This document shows positions 25,298 to 34,041 of a stretch of 64,000 nucleotides of DNA, in pieces. The first letter of the stretch is position 1, and every line of letters begins with the position of its first letter. Source of the DNA: Microterricola gilva. Its GTDB lineage: Bacteria > Actinomycetota > Actinomycetes > Actinomycetales > Microbacteriaceae. A program made the position numbers and the translations under genes. The notes beneath the pieces are model-generated. The model was not told where the DNA came from. It worked only from the letters and a program-made list of their open reading frames with translations, and searched no databases. The stretch is from positions 620,001 through 684,000 of the forward strand of contig NZ_SHLC01000001.1 of the NCBI RefSeq assembly GCF_004217495.1, written 5' to 3'.

Positions 25298-25747
25298 ATG
25301 GATACTCTGTTCAGCATTTTGCACGTCGTCAGTGCCGTCTTCATCGTCGGCCCGATGGCCATCCTGCCCATGACCGCCATGCGTGCTGTCCGTGCGGGAA
25401 ACGGCGCCCAGGTCGCGGTGCTGGCCAAGTCCACCAACCTGATGAGCCTGCTCTCGCTGATCGTCGTCGTGTTCGGCTTCGGCGTCATGGGCATGTCAGA
25501 CCCGAAGTACGACCTGTCCGTCACCACCCCGTGGGTCCTCTGGTCGATCATCCTCTACCTGGTCGCGCTCGGCATCTCGCTGTTCGTCGTCGTCCCGACC
25601 ATGCGCAAGGCCGCTGAGGCGCTGCAGGCGAACGACGGCACGACCACCGCTGCCGCACCGGTCAAGTACCCGGCAATCGCCGCTGGCAGTGGCGTCGTTG
25701 CGCTTCTGCTCGTCGCCGTCACCGTCCTCATGGTCTGGAAGCCGTAA
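25298..25747 (+). CDS. DUF2269-like small integral membrane protein
   Basis: A 149-aa protein with four predicted membrane helices: residues about 1-25 (LFSILHVVSAVFIVGPMAIL), 45-65 (LMSLLSLIVVVFGFGVMGM), 75-100 (VLWSIILYLVALGISLFVVV) and 125-147 (IAAGSGVVALLLVAVTVLMV). The first helix carries a His in LHVVSA, as in DUF2269 and related proteins. No function is known. TAGGCT six bases before the ATG suggests a leaderless message. Confidence 0.8.
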   Translation: MDTLFSILHVVSAVFIVGPMAILPMTAMRAVRAGNGAQVAVLAKSTNLMSLLSLIVVVFGFGVMGMSDPKYDLSVTTPWVLWSIILYLVALGISLFVVVPTMRKAAEALQANDGTTTAAAPVKYPAIAAGSGVVALLLVAVTVLMVWKP

Positions 25748-25776
25748 CACCATCACGCCGGCTCGCGCCGACGAAC

Positions 25777-25813
25777 GAAGCCCTGGGCGTTTCGCTGAAA
25801 CGCTCAGGGCTTC
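25777..25813 (+). terminator. Terminator after the DUF2269-like gene
   Basis: A 17-bp stem (GAAGCCCTG-GCGTTTC paired with GAAACGC-CAGGGCTTC, one G:T mismatch pair) with a 3-nt loop. It probably also acts on riboflavin transcripts arriving from the other side. Confidence 0.85.
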
Positions 25814-25835
25814 GTCGATTGATCCTGTCTGACTC

Positions 25836-25860
25836 GTTGATTGAGCCTGTCGAAATCAGG
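25836..25860 (-). repeat. Dispersed repeat copy overlapping the ribH stop
   Basis: Minus-strand reading TTTCGACAGGCTCAATCAACG, close to the repeat core GTTTCGACAGGCTCAACCA. The copy includes the ribH stop codon. Confidence 0.75.
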
Positions 25861-26338
25861 CGCGCAGCGCCGAGAGGGCCCTCGCGGTCGCGATGGCGGC
25901 CGTCGCGGCCTCCTCGCCCTTGTCCTCTTTCGAGCCGGGGAGGCCGGCGCGGTCGAGTCCCTGCTGCTCGTCGTCGAGGGTGAGCACGCCGAATCCGACG
26001 GGCTTGCCCGTGTCGAGCGCCACGCGGGTGAGGCCGTCCGTTGCCGCGGCGGAGACGTACTCGAAGTGCGGGGTTCCGCCGCGGATGATCACGCCGAGCG
26101 CGACGACCGCATCGGCACCGGCCTCAAGGGCGGCCTTGCAGACGACGGGCAGCTCGAAGCTGCCGGGAACCCGCACGATCTCGTAGTCGGCCCCGGATGC
26201 CGTGAGCACGCGCTCCGCGCCGGCGATCAGTCCGTCGGTGATGACCTCGTGCCACTGCCCGGCCACGATCACGATGCGCAGCCCGCTGCCGTCGATCGTC
26301 GCGCCGAGTGCTGCCGTTGGGGATCCTGCTCCGCTCAT
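25856..26338 (-). CDS. ribH: 6,7-dimethyl-8-ribityllumazine synthase
   Basis: A 160-aa lumazine synthase, the penultimate enzyme of riboflavin synthesis, joining the pyrimidine from RibD with the DHBP from RibBA. Landmarks: [20 protein letters not shown] near 55 and [20 protein letters not shown] near 82, with the catalytic His in TPHFEYV. The start overlaps ribBA by 4 bp. It is the last gene of the FMN-riboswitch operon. Confidence 0.96.
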   Translation of the reverse strand: MSGAGSPTAALGATIDGSGLRIVIVAGQWHEVITDGLIAGAERVLTASGADYEIVRVPGSFELPVVCKAALEAGADAVVALGVIIRGGTPHFEYVSAAATDGLTRVALDTGKPVGFGVLTLDDEQQGLDRAGLPGSKEDKGEEAATAAIATARALSALRA

Positions 26339-27633
26339 GATGCGTGCCCTTCTAGAAGTTCTTCAATGGGGATGTCGCTGTTGGCATCGGCCAACTGCTG
26401 GTCGTTGATGCTGTGACCCATGCGGTCGCGCTTGGTCTCGAGGTAGCCCTCGTTGAACGCGCCGACGCCGACGACGAGCGGAACCCGCTCGCCGACGCGC
26501 ACGCCGTGCAGCTCGAGCTGGCGCACCTTCTCCGGGTTGTTGGTGAGCAGGCGCACCGCGTCGATGCCGAGATCGTCGAGGATCGCGGCCGCCGCACCGT
26601 AGTCGCGGGAGTCGGCGGGCAGGCCGAGCGCGAGGTTCGCGTCCAGCGTGTCGAGGCCGTCCTCCTGCAGGCGGTAGGCGCGCAGCTTGTTGATCAGGCC
26701 GATGCCGCGGCCTTCATGCCCGCGCAGGTATATGACGATTCCGCCATCGCGCTGGATCGTCGCGAGGGCCGCGTCCAGCTGTGGCCCGCACTCGCACTTG
26801 AGTGAGCCGAAGGCCTCACCGGTCAGGCACTCCGAGTGCACCCGGACGAGCGGAGCCTGCGTGCCTGGCTCGCCGGCGATGATGGCCACGTGGTCGGCGC
26901 CGCTCGTGCGGTCGCGGTAGGCGCGCACCCGGAACGGTCCGTGCGTCGTGGGGATCGTGGTCTCGACCTCGAAGATGACGCGCACATTCTCGACGACGGA
27001 TGCCGCGGCATCCGCCTCGTCGTCGTGCTGTGTGTGCAGCCACTCGGCGATCGCGGCGACGGTTGTCACCGGCAGGCCCTCGCGCTCGCCGAGCTCGAGC
27101 AGCCCGGGCAGGCGCATCATCTCGCCGTCGTCGGCGACGAGCTCGCCGATGACGCCGACGGGGCTGAGCCCGGCCATCAGCATGAGGTCGACGGCGGCCT
27201 CGGTGTGGCCTGCACGTTCGCGCACTCCGCCGGCGACGGCGCGCAGCGGGAGCACGTGACCGGGGCGGATCAGGCTGGCCGGCTGAGAATCCGGGTCGGC
27301 GAGCACCCGCAGCGTGCGGGCCCGGTCACCGGCGCTGATGCCGGTCGTCACGCGCTCCGCGGCGTCGACGGTGATCGTGTACGCGGTGTTGCGGGCGTCC
27401 TCGTTGGCCTCGACCATGAGCGGCAGGCCCAATCGGTCCGCGAAGTCGGCCGGCATCGGCGCGCACAGGAAGCCGCTGGTGTTGCGCACCATCCACGCGA
27501 TCCACTCCTGGCTGGCCAGCTCGGCCGAGAGGATGGCGTCGCCCTCGTTCTCGCGGCCCTCGTCATCGGCCACGATCACGGGCTTGCCAGCGCGCAGTGC
27601 CGCGATCACCTCCGGCATCGTCGACAGGCTCAT
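26335..27633 (-). CDS. ribBA: Bifunctional DHBP synthase/GTP cyclohydrolase II
   Basis: A 432-aa two-domain enzyme. The N-terminal RibB half (residues 1-205) has [14 protein letters not shown] and [11 protein letters not shown]. The C-terminal RibA half has the zinc cysteines [19 protein letters not shown] near 290 and the loop [19 protein letters not shown]. It supplies both branch precursors of riboflavin. The ATG at 27633 ([16 protein letters not shown]) follows AAGGAG at six bases; the frame is open upstream but that part is a shadow of ribE. Overlaps ribE and ribH by 4 bp each. Confidence 0.96.
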   Translation of the reverse strand: MSLSTMPEVIAALRAGKPVIVADDEGRENEGDAILSAELASQEWIAWMVRNTSGFLCAPMPADFADRLGLPLMVEANEDARNTAYTITVDAAERVTTGISAGDRARTLRVLADPDSQPASLIRPGHVLPLRAVAGGVRERAGHTEAAVDLMLMAGLSPVGVIGELVADDGEMMRLPGLLELGEREGLPVTTVAAIAEWLHTQHDDEADAAASVVENVRVIFEVETTIPTTHGPFRVRAYRDRTSGADHVAIIAGEPGTQAPLVRVHSECLTGEAFGSLKCECGPQLDAALATIQRDGGIVIYLRGHEGRGIGLINKLRAYRLQEDGLDTLDANLALGLPADSRDYGAAAAILDDLGIDAVRLLTNNPEKVRQLELHGVRVGERVPLVVGVGAFNEGYLETKRDRMGHSINDQQLADANSDIPIEELLEGHAS

Positions 27634-28271
27634 GAGGCGCTCCTTACTGATTCGGCGGATGCCGCGCTCTGCAGCGCGAACATCCGTGCAACGTGACGGG
27701 CCAAGATGTCGGTCTCGATGTTGACGCGGTCGCCCACGACGCGCTCGCCGAGCGTCGTCGCCACGAGCGTCTCCGGAATGAGTGACACCTCGAACCACTG
27801 CTCAGCCGCGGCGGCATCGCTGATGTTGCTCACGGTGAGCGAGACGCCGTCGACCGCGATCGATCCCTTGTCGACGACGAGGGGGGCGAGCGCGGCATCG
27901 AGGCTGAAACGCACGACGCGCCACGCGCTACCCGGCGTGATCGCGAGCACTGTCGCCGTGCCGTCGATGTGGCCCTGCACGATGTGGCCGCCGAGTCGGT
28001 CGCCGACCTCGGCCGCCCGCTCGAGGTTCACGGCACGGCCGGCCGCGGCATCCTTCAGCGTGCTCATCGTGAGGGTCTGCGCCATCACGTCGGCCGTGAA
28101 GGTGTCGGCGTCGCTGGCGACGACGGTCAGGCAGACCCCGCTCACCGCGATGGAGTCACCGTGGCCGGCGTCGCTGACGACCAGCGGGCCGCGCACCGTG
28201 AGGCGGGCGGCGTCGCCTGAACGTTCGACGCGTTCGATGCGGCCGAGCTCCTCGATGATTCCTGTAAACAC
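27630..28271 (-). CDS. ribE: Riboflavin synthase alpha subunit
   Basis: A 213-aa enzyme with two lumazine-binding repeats, each starting MFTGIIEELG-like and HIVQGHIDGT-like. Visible: MFTGIIEELGRIERVE, GDSIAVSGVCLTV (first repeat), AEVGDRLGGHIVQGHIDGTA, and DKGSIAVDGVSLTVSNI (second repeat). It dismutates two lumazines to riboflavin. One base separates it from ribD and it overlaps ribBA by 4 bp. Confidence 0.96.
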   Translation of the reverse strand: MFTGIIEELGRIERVERSGDAARLTVRGPLVVSDAGHGDSIAVSGVCLTVVASDADTFTADVMAQTLTMSTLKDAAAGRAVNLERAAEVGDRLGGHIVQGHIDGTATVLAITPGSAWRVVRFSLDAALAPLVVDKGSIAVDGVSLTVSNISDAAAAEQWFEVSLIPETLVATTLGERVVGDRVNIETDILARHVARMFALQSAASAESVRSAS

Positions 28272-28272
28272 G

Positions 28273-29355
28273 TCAGTGTCCTTTCGCGGCTGTGGCCGGC
28301 TGGGCAGTGGGGGGAGTGGTGGGGGCGGCGACGAGCAGAAGGTCGGCGCCGAGGCGTTCGACGCTCAACAGTTCGAGCCGGATGGCGCTCTCGATCGAGG
28401 GGATGCCGAGCTCGCCGAGCGCGAGTTTCGGGCCGCCGAGCAACACAGGAGCCAGGTAGATCAGCAGCTCGTCCGCGTGGCCGGCCGCGATGAACGCGCT
28501 GGCCAGCGTCGGGCCACCCTCGACGAAGAGCGAACGGATGCCGCGCGCGTGCAACTCCGCCAGCTGGGCGGGCAGATCGACGCCGTCGTAGAAGAGCGGG
28601 GCGTGCGGGTGCGAGAAGACGGTGGCATCCGGTGCCGTCCGGCGCCGGCCGAACACCACGGGAACGGGCTGCTCCGGGAGCAGCGCGCCGTGCTCGTCGC
28701 GGGCGGTGAGCGATGGGTCATCGGCCAGGACGGTTCCCGTGCCGACGGCGATGGCGTCGGCGGCGGCGCGGCGCCTGTGCACGTCGCTGCGGGCGTCGGG
28801 GCCGGTGATCCACTGGCTGGAACCATCGGATGCCGCTGCACGGCCGTCCAGGCTCGAGGCCCACTTGACGGTCACGAGGGGCCGGCCGAGACGGGCAGCA
28901 GGCAGCCAGTCGCCGAGCAGCTGCTCCCCCTCCGCGGCGAGGACGCCGCCCGTTGCCGTGATTCCCGCGGCGCGCAGACGTTCAGCGCCGCCCGCCGAGG
29001 CGGGGCCGGGGTCGGACACCGAGTAGAACACGGTCGCGACGCCGGCCTCGATCAGGGCCTCGGCGCACGGGCCGGTGCGGCCATGGTGGTTGCACGGCTC
29101 CAGGGTGACGATGGCGGTGGCGCCGCGTGCGGCGCCCGGCGCGAGCTTCGACAGCGCGTCGACCTCTGCGTGCGGGGTGCCTGCTCCACGGTGCCAGCCC
29201 TCGGCGAGCACGCTGCCGTCATCCGCCAGCAGAATGCAGCCAACCTGAGGGTTCACGCCACGGGCGGGACCGCGAGCGGCCAGCGCGAAGGCGCGGCGCA
29301 TCAGCTGGTCGAGCGCGCTGCTCGGCGAGTGCATTCCCATGGCGATCCTTGTCAT
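28273..29355 (-). CDS. ribD: Bifunctional riboflavin deaminase/reductase RibD
   Basis: A 360-aa enzyme: an N-terminal CMP/dCMP deaminase-type domain (PHAEVDALSK, then EPCNHHGRTGPCAEAL, zinc His/Cys/Cys) and a C-terminal reductase domain (LVTVKWASSLDGRAAASDGS, then SLFVEGGPTLASAFI). It makes the ribitylamino-pyrimidine of riboflavin. I chose the ATG at 29355 (MTRIAMGMHSPSS), with GGAG at seven bases; the internal ATG at 29340 is an alternative. First gene of the operon, behind an FMN riboswitch. Confidence 0.93.
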   Translation of the reverse strand: MTRIAMGMHSPSSALDQLMRRAFALAARGPARGVNPQVGCILLADDGSVLAEGWHRGAGTPHAEVDALSKLAPGAARGATAIVTLEPCNHHGRTGPCAEALIEAGVATVFYSVSDPGPASAGGAERLRAAGITATGGVLAAEGEQLLGDWLPAARLGRPLVTVKWASSLDGRAAASDGSSQWITGPDARSDVHRRRAAADAIAVGTGTVLADDPSLTARDEHGALLPEQPVPVVFGRRRTAPDATVFSHPHAPLFYDGVDLPAQLAELHARGIRSLFVEGGPTLASAFIAAGHADELLIYLAPVLLGGPKLALGELGIPSIESAIRLELLSVERLGADLLLVAAPTTPPTAQPATAAKGH

Positions 29356-29381
29356 CAAGGCGCTCCGGGGGTGGGTGAAGG

Positions 29382-29438
29382 GTTTCGAGCAGGCTCGAAA
29401 CTCGTCTCCTGCCGCGCGTTCGGAGCGATCCGAACGCG
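29382..29438 (-). promoter_or_regulatory. Expression-platform hairpins between FMN riboswitch and ribD
   Basis: Two perfect hairpins follow the aptamer: CGCGTTCGGA/TCCGAACGCG (29415-29438, 4-nt loop) and GTTTCGAG/CTCGAAAC (29382-29401, 4-nt loop). They are candidates for terminator or ribosome-site control. No T-run follows them. Confidence 0.55.
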
Positions 29439-29452
29439 TTCGACAATCGACG

Positions 29453-29600
29453 CGTGCATCCTCCCATCCGGACTTTAACCGTCGGTGCCGGAGTTTCACC
29501 GGCTCAACCGCTCCGCTCCTGCCCGGTGTACACCAGGCAGTCACGTCACGGCTCGCGGACTTTCACCGCCGGTTCGGATTCTCACCGACCCCGGAGCACG
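29453..29600 (-). promoter_or_regulatory. FMN riboswitch (RFN element)
   Basis: All conserved RFN blocks are present on the minus strand: GGGGTCGGTGAGAATCCG, ACCGGCGGTGAAAGTCCGCG, a variable hairpin (CTGCCTGGTGTACACCGGGC), GCCGGTGAAACTCCGGCACC, and GACGGTTAAAGTCCGGATGG then GAGGATGCACG. FMN binding represses the operon. It lies about 100 bases upstream of ribD. Confidence 0.95.
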
Positions 29601-29924
29601 TTTCTTGCTTCTGAGTCTAGGCCAACGCCGTACCGCGCGGATTATTCCCGCGCGATGCGAAGCATCGCGAAAGGCGGCAGCCCCAAGCACGGAAGCCTCG
29701 GGAACAGCGATCGATGCGCGCCCAGTCTCACGCAGCACGCCGTCCGCCGTGAGTAAGTCAGGCGACGCACGCGTGCGGCGTCCCGGCCCGGCCTGCCGCC
29801 GCCGCTCGCTCGCTGCCCGCGTCCGTTCTGCCTGTGTTGCGCACAGGCGCCACCGGATGACGCGCTCTCCACAGATTGGGCCAGACCCGCTCCGACGGCT
29901 CCACGGAGGGCCAGCGTTTCTCGC
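29601..29924. other. Intergenic region upstream of the DUF559-type gene
   Basis: This stretch holds the rib promoter (near 29605-29640, no clear hexamers), a hairpin GCGATGC-GAA-GCATCGC near 29654 followed by AAGGCGGCAGCCC, also found at 41339, and the two-part motif at 29833-29874. I see no gene in it. Confidence 0.5.
29833..29874 (+). promoter_or_regulatory. Conserved two-part motif upstream of the intact DUF559-type gene
   Basis: TGTGTTGCGCACAG (29833-29846) and CTCTCCACAG (29865-29874) with an 18-base spacer, matching the block at 13223-13264 upstream of the broken paralogue. The intervening 18 bases match at only eight positions, so the two parts look specifically conserved. Confidence 0.6.
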
Positions 29925-30821
29925 ATGTCTTGTGCAGAGTACTTCCAAAGAATGGGCGTGGCGGTGGCGAGCACTCAGCAGCTCCTCCGCGGTGGGGCGA
30001 GTGCGCGCGACCTCACCGAGGCGGTGCGATCCGGTTCACTCGTCCGCGTGCGGCGCGGTCATTATGCGCCCGCCGGCACTGCTGCACATGTGCTCGGCGC
30101 GGTCAGGGTTGGAGGGCGTCTCGCGTGCGTCTCGGCCGCGGCGCTGTACGGCGTCTTCGTGTTTGACGCGAGCGTTTTGCACGTCCATCTGGAGCACAGC
30201 AGCTCGCGCATGCGCACGCCACAGAATCGACGGCGCCCTCTGAACTCGATGAACCGCGACGGGCTGCTGCTTCACTGGTCGCCCGTGCTCGACCCAATGG
30301 ACGGCACCGAGTACAGCGTCGGACTGCGTGACGCACTCGCCCAGATCATTCGGTGCCAGTCGGCACCCTGTGCGGTTGCCGCACTCGACGGTGCGATGCA
30401 CGCCGGGCTGATCGATGCGGACGCGCTGGCCGCGATCTTCGCACACGTTCCGCAGCGGTTCGCCCCGCTCCAGGGCAAGGTGAACGCCCTGAGCGAGTCC
30501 GGCCAGGAAAGCGTCTTGCGAATGATCGTGGAGGAGATGGGTCTCGACTACGAGATCCAGGTCAGCATCGACGGCGTCGGGCGGGTCGACATGGTGATCG
30601 CCGGGGTACTCGTGGTCGAAGCCGACAGTCGAGCCCACCACAAGGAGTGGGAGCAGCATGTCCGCGATCGCACCCGAGATCGCGTGCTCGCCAGCCGAGG
30701 CTACCTGACGCTCAGGCTGCTCTACCGGGACATCATGTACGACGCGGCTGGCGTGCAAGCTGCGATTCGCGGACTGCTCGCGGCACATGCCGGAGTGCGG
30801 CCGGGTGCCGCCGGTCAGTAA
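29925..30821 (+). CDS. AbiEi-like/DUF559 domain protein
   Basis: A 298-aa protein. The N-terminal part (residues 10-60: STQQLLRGGASARDLTEAVR, then GSLVRVRRGHYAPAG) resembles the winged helix of AbiEi-type antitoxin/regulators. The C-terminal part (about 195-290) is a Vsr-like DUF559 domain: GRVDMVIAGVLVVEADSRAH then HVRDRTRDRVLASRGYLTLR, with a possible PD-(D/E)XK core VD...EAD. Such proteins are common and uncharacterised in actinobacteria. The gene stands alone. The second ATG (29952) is an alternative start. It is the intact version of the gene at 13285-14162. Confidence 0.75.
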   Translation: MSCAEYFQRMGVAVASTQQLLRGGASARDLTEAVRSGSLVRVRRGHYAPAGTAAHVLGAVRVGGRLACVSAAALYGVFVFDASVLHVHLEHSSSRMRTPQNRRRPLNSMNRDGLLLHWSPVLDPMDGTEYSVGLRDALAQIIRCQSAPCAVAALDGAMHAGLIDADALAAIFAHVPQRFAPLQGKVNALSESGQESVLRMIVEEMGLDYEIQVSIDGVGRVDMVIAGVLVVEADSRAHHKEWEQHVRDRTRDRVLASRGYLTLRLLYRDIMYDAAGVQAAIRGLLAAHAGVRPGAAGQ

Positions 30822-30866
30822 TTCAGGCAGTGCTGCGGGCGGCCGGGACGACTTCCGCGGGGAACC

Positions 30867-30925
30867 GGGGGCGCTGCGGTGATGGGTCGGCACCGTGCCT
30901 GAGTTGCCGACAGCAGCGCGCCCCC
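30867..30925. terminator. Long hairpin between convergent DUF559-type and SorC genes
   Basis: An interrupted stem: GGGGGCGCTGC and GTCGGCA pair with TGCCGAC and GCAGCGCGCCCCC, with bulges. Position between convergent genes suggests a shared terminator. Confidence 0.55.
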
Positions 30926-30932
30926 CTCCCGC

Positions 30933-31901
30933 CTAGTCGAGCAGGGCCCGCGCGGTCGACTCGTCGACGATCAGGTCGGTCACGAGCTCGGCGCGGAGCG
31001 CCCCGCGGAGGCTCGGCAGCTTCGACAGGCCGGCAACGACGCAGACCCGCCTCGGCGTGCGCCGCAGCGCCTCGAAGCTCGGCCCGGTGCCGCGCTCGTT
31101 GAGCGCGATGCCGTCCGTCGACCCGTCCCCGCGGTAGAACACGGTTGCGACGTCGCCGATCGCGCCGTCGCGGCTAAGCGACTGGAAGTCCTCCGGCTCC
31201 AGGTAGCCGCCGGCGTAGACGTGGCTCGGCACCTCGGCGAACGGCGAGCCGATGCCGAAGAGGGCGACATCCATGCTGCCCTGCATCTGGACGACGCGCT
31301 GGGTCGAGCGCTCGCGCCACATGGCCTGCTTCGTGGCTGGATCGTCGAAGAACGCCGGAACGGGGAACTGCTGAACGTGGGCGCCGTAGGCATCACCGAA
31401 GCGGCGGAGGATCTCGGAGGCGTAGAGGATGCCGGTCGTGCGCATGTTGCCCGCACCGTTCAGCTGCACGATCTGGGAGTTGTGGGTCTGCTTGGGCGTG
31501 AGGTGCCGGCTGAGCGCGCTCATCGTCGACCCCCACGCGATGCCGAGCGACATGTTCGAGTCGAAGAACTGGCCGAGAATTCGTGCAGCGGAGAGGGCGA
31601 CCCGTTCGAGCCTGTCGACGTCGCTGGCGTTCTCCGGAACGGGAACGACGTGCGCGGTGATGCCGTGCCGCTCACGGATCGCCTCTTCGATGCGGCCAGG
31701 CATGTCCCGCGGGGAGCGGATCTGGATGTCGACGAGGCCGCTCGCCCTGGCGTGGCTGAGCAGGCGGGACACCGAGGAGCGCGAGGTGTGCAGCTCGTGT
31801 GCGATCGCGTCCATCGTCAGGTCCTGCATGTAATACAGGTGCGCGGCGCGGAGGGCGTCGCGGGTCTTGGCGGTTTCGGATGCCGCGTCGAGCTCGTTCA
31901 T
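30933..31901 (-). CDS. SorC/DeoR-type sugar-binding transcriptional regulator of glycerol genes
   Basis: A 322-aa SorC-family regulator. The N-terminal helix-turn-helix is LTMDAIAHELHTSRSSVSRL near residue 30. The C-terminal sugar-phosphate domain has LGIAWGSTMSALSRHLT near 125, the conserved QLNGAGN, and DLIVDESTARALL at the end. It is divergent from glpD. The palindrome CTGCACATATGTGCAG lies between them, and a second TGCAC-N4-GTGCA lies before glpF, so it probably controls the glp genes in response to glycerol-3-P or a related compound. That ligand is inferred. Confidence 0.88.
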   Translation of the reverse strand: MNELDAASETAKTRDALRAAHLYYMQDLTMDAIAHELHTSRSSVSRLLSHARASGLVDIQIRSPRDMPGRIEEAIRERHGITAHVVPVPENASDVDRLERVALSAARILGQFFDSNMSLGIAWGSTMSALSRHLTPKQTHNSQIVQLNGAGNMRTTGILYASEILRRFGDAYGAHVQQFPVPAFFDDPATKQAMWRERSTQRVVQMQGSMDVALFGIGSPFAEVPSHVYAGGYLEPEDFQSLSRDGAIGDVATVFYRGDGSTDGIALNERGTGPSFEALRRTPRRVCVVAGLSKLPSLRGALRAELVTDLIVDESTARALLD

Positions 31902-31929
31902 TGCTGGTCTTCATCTCCCTGCATCCGCC

Positions 31930-31945
31930 CTGCACATATGTGCAG
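31930..31945. promoter_or_regulatory. Palindromic operator in the SorC/glpD intergenic region
   Basis: A perfect 16-bp palindrome CTGCACATATGTGCAG. It is 29 bases upstream of the regulator's start and just before a possible glpD promoter (TTGAAA 31951-31956, 17 bases, CAAGAT 31974-31979). A looser site TGCAC-N9-GTGCA lies at 32019-32037. Confidence 0.65.
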
Positions 31946-32093
31946 CAGCTTTGAAAGATTGTGCGGATGTGTTCAAGATGTATTCATACACACGGGGTGG
32001 CAAAGATGCAACCCGCCCTGCACGCTGAACACGTGCAGCTGAATCTGAGGAACGACGCCGAGCGATCGGCGAGTCGGAAAGCGAGAGATCGAG

Positions 32094-33857
32094 ATGTCGG
32101 CACAGGCCAACTCCGCACAGCACACCCCTGACGCGCGGGCCACCGTCGCGGCGCTGCAGCAGCGCCCGAACGCCAGCGTCCTGATCATCGGTGCGGGCAT
32201 CAACGGCATTGCCACCTTCCGCGATCTCGCCCTGCAGGGCGTGGACGTCGCCATCGTCGAGCGCGGCGACTACGTCTCCGGTGCGTCCAGCGCCTCGTCG
32301 CACATGATCCACGGCGGCATCCGCTACCTCGAGAACGGCGAGTTCCGTCTGGTCAAGGAGTCGGTCGAGGAGCGCAACAGCCTCATCAAGATCGCCCCGC
32401 ACTACGTCAAGCCGCTGAAGACCACGGTGCCGATCTTCTCGACCTTCTCCGGCATCCTCTCGGCGCCGCTGCGCTTCCTGACGCACAAGTCGGGCAAGCC
32501 GACCGAGCGCGGCGCGCTGCTCATCAAGATGGGCCTCAGCCTCTACGACTCCTTCTCGCGCGACGGCGGCAGCGTTCCCCGGCACGAGTTCCGCGGCCGC
32601 AAGGAGTCGCTGCGCCAGCTCCCGGCGCTGAACCCCGACCTCAAGTACACGGCGACGTACTACGACGCGTCGATGCACGACCCGGAGCGCCTCGCCCTCG
32701 ACGTGCTGCACGACGGTCTCGCCGCCGGCCCGCACGCCCGCGCGGCCAACTACGTCGAAGCCGTCGGCATCGACGAGGACGGCGTGCGCCTGCGCGACAC
32801 CGTCGGTGGCGAGGTGTTCAGCATGACCGCCGACGTGATCGTCAACACCACCGGTCCATGGACCGACCTCACCAACAAGGCACTCGGCCGCCCGAGCAGC
32901 TACATGGGCGGCACCAAGGGTTCGCACATCGTGCTCGACAACCCGGCCCTGCTTGAGGCGACGGACGGGCGCGAGATCTTCTTCGAGCACGAGGACGGCC
33001 GCATCGTGCTGATCTACCCGCTCAAGGGTCGCGTGCTCGTCGGAACGACCGACCTCGAGCACGACATGACGCAGCCGATCCGCTGCACAGAGGCAGAGGT
33101 CGACTACTTCTTCGAACTCGTCGCGCACGTTTTCCCGACCATCCCCGTCGACCGCTCGGAGATCGTCTTCCGCTTCTCCGGCGTGCGCCCGCTGCCCCGC
33201 CACGACGACGAGGCGCCCGGATTCGTCTCGCGGGACTACCGCATCGAGCAGACCCCGCTCACCGAGCTGCCTGGCACGACCCTGCTCAGCCTGGTCGGCG
33301 GCAAGTGGACGACGTTCCGTGCTCTCGCCGAGCACCTCAGCACCGACATCATCGGCATCATCGGCGGCACGCGCACCCAGAGCACCGAGGGTCTCGCAAT
33401 CGGTGGAGGCAAGGGCTTCCCGACCACCGACGCGGCCACCCAGGTCTGGCTCGCGAGCAACGGCGAGGAGCTCGGTCGCGAGCGCGCAGCCCAGCTCCTG
33501 GCCCGCTACGGCACGCGTGCAGAGCCGATGATCGACGAGTTGGTCAACGGCGACGGGGCCCCGGATGCCGCCCTCGCCGGCGCCCAGGACTACTCGCGCC
33601 GCGAGATCGCCTACATCGTCGCCACCGAGCAGCCCGTCCACCTGATCGACCTCGTGCTGCGCCGCACCAGCCTCGCCTTCGTCGGCGCGCTGAGCGCCGA
33701 CCTGCTCACCGAGCTGGCGGACATCATGGCCGCAGGACTCGGCTGGGACGAGACCCGCAGGGCGACGGAGATCGCCGCAACCCGCGCAGAACTCGCCGAG
33801 GTTCACGGCGTGCGACTCGGCACGGCGACGCCCACCTCGAGCCTCGCCGGAGTCTGA
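32094..33857 (+). CDS. glpD: Aerobic glycerol-3-phosphate dehydrogenase
   Basis: A 587-aa FAD enzyme, peripheral on the membrane, that oxidises glycerol-3-P to DHAP and passes electrons to quinone. The N-terminal FAD fold is VLIIGAGINGIATFRDLALQ near residue 30; family signatures SGASSASSHMIHGGIRYLEN near 68 and VFRFSGVRPLP near 365 are visible, and GGKWTTFRALAEH near 400. Length is normal. A weak ribosome site precedes the ATG. First gene of the glp set; DHAP joins glycolysis. Confidence 0.96.
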   Translation: MSAQANSAQHTPDARATVAALQQRPNASVLIIGAGINGIATFRDLALQGVDVAIVERGDYVSGASSASSHMIHGGIRYLENGEFRLVKESVEERNSLIKIAPHYVKPLKTTVPIFSTFSGILSAPLRFLTHKSGKPTERGALLIKMGLSLYDSFSRDGGSVPRHEFRGRKESLRQLPALNPDLKYTATYYDASMHDPERLALDVLHDGLAAGPHARAANYVEAVGIDEDGVRLRDTVGGEVFSMTADVIVNTTGPWTDLTNKALGRPSSYMGGTKGSHIVLDNPALLEATDGREIFFEHEDGRIVLIYPLKGRVLVGTTDLEHDMTQPIRCTEAEVDYFFELVAHVFPTIPVDRSEIVFRFSGVRPLPRHDDEAPGFVSRDYRIEQTPLTELPGTTLLSLVGGKWTTFRALAEHLSTDIIGIIGGTRTQSTEGLAIGGGKGFPTTDAATQVWLASNGEELGRERAAQLLARYGTRAEPMIDELVNGDGAPDAALAGAQDYSRREIAYIVATEQPVHLIDLVLRRTSLAFVGALSADLLTELADIMAAGLGWDETRRATEIAATRAELAEVHGVRLGTATPTSSLAGV

Positions 33858-33887
33858 TCCACCCGCCCGAGAACGGGCGAGACGTCC

Positions 33888-33940
33888 AGCGAGGCGGCCG
33901 GGAGAATGCACGGATGTGCATGCGAAACGGCTGCCTCGCT
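33888..33940 (+). promoter_or_regulatory. Hairpin with embedded operator-like site between glpD and glpF
   Basis: The outer stem AGCGAGGC-GGCCG / CGGC-GCCTCGCT encloses an inner hairpin ATGCAC-GGAT-GTGCAT (33906-33921). The inner part has the TGCAC-N4-GTGCA form of the palindrome upstream of glpD. It could be an RNA hairpin, an operator, or both. A second small hairpin, GCCCG-AGAA-CGGGC, lies just upstream. Confidence 0.55.
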
Positions 33941-34041
33941 AGGCCGGAGCCGGATACGGTTCTACAGGATTCGCTGAATCCACCCCTTTCGCAGAGGAAC
34001 TCACCGACGCGAAGAGTCACGAAACAAACTGGAAGGTCAAC

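Noticed and set aside
31911-33911. A 666-codon minus-strand open frame opposite glpD
   Set aside because: Shadow of glpD; no domain, and glpD itself is certain.
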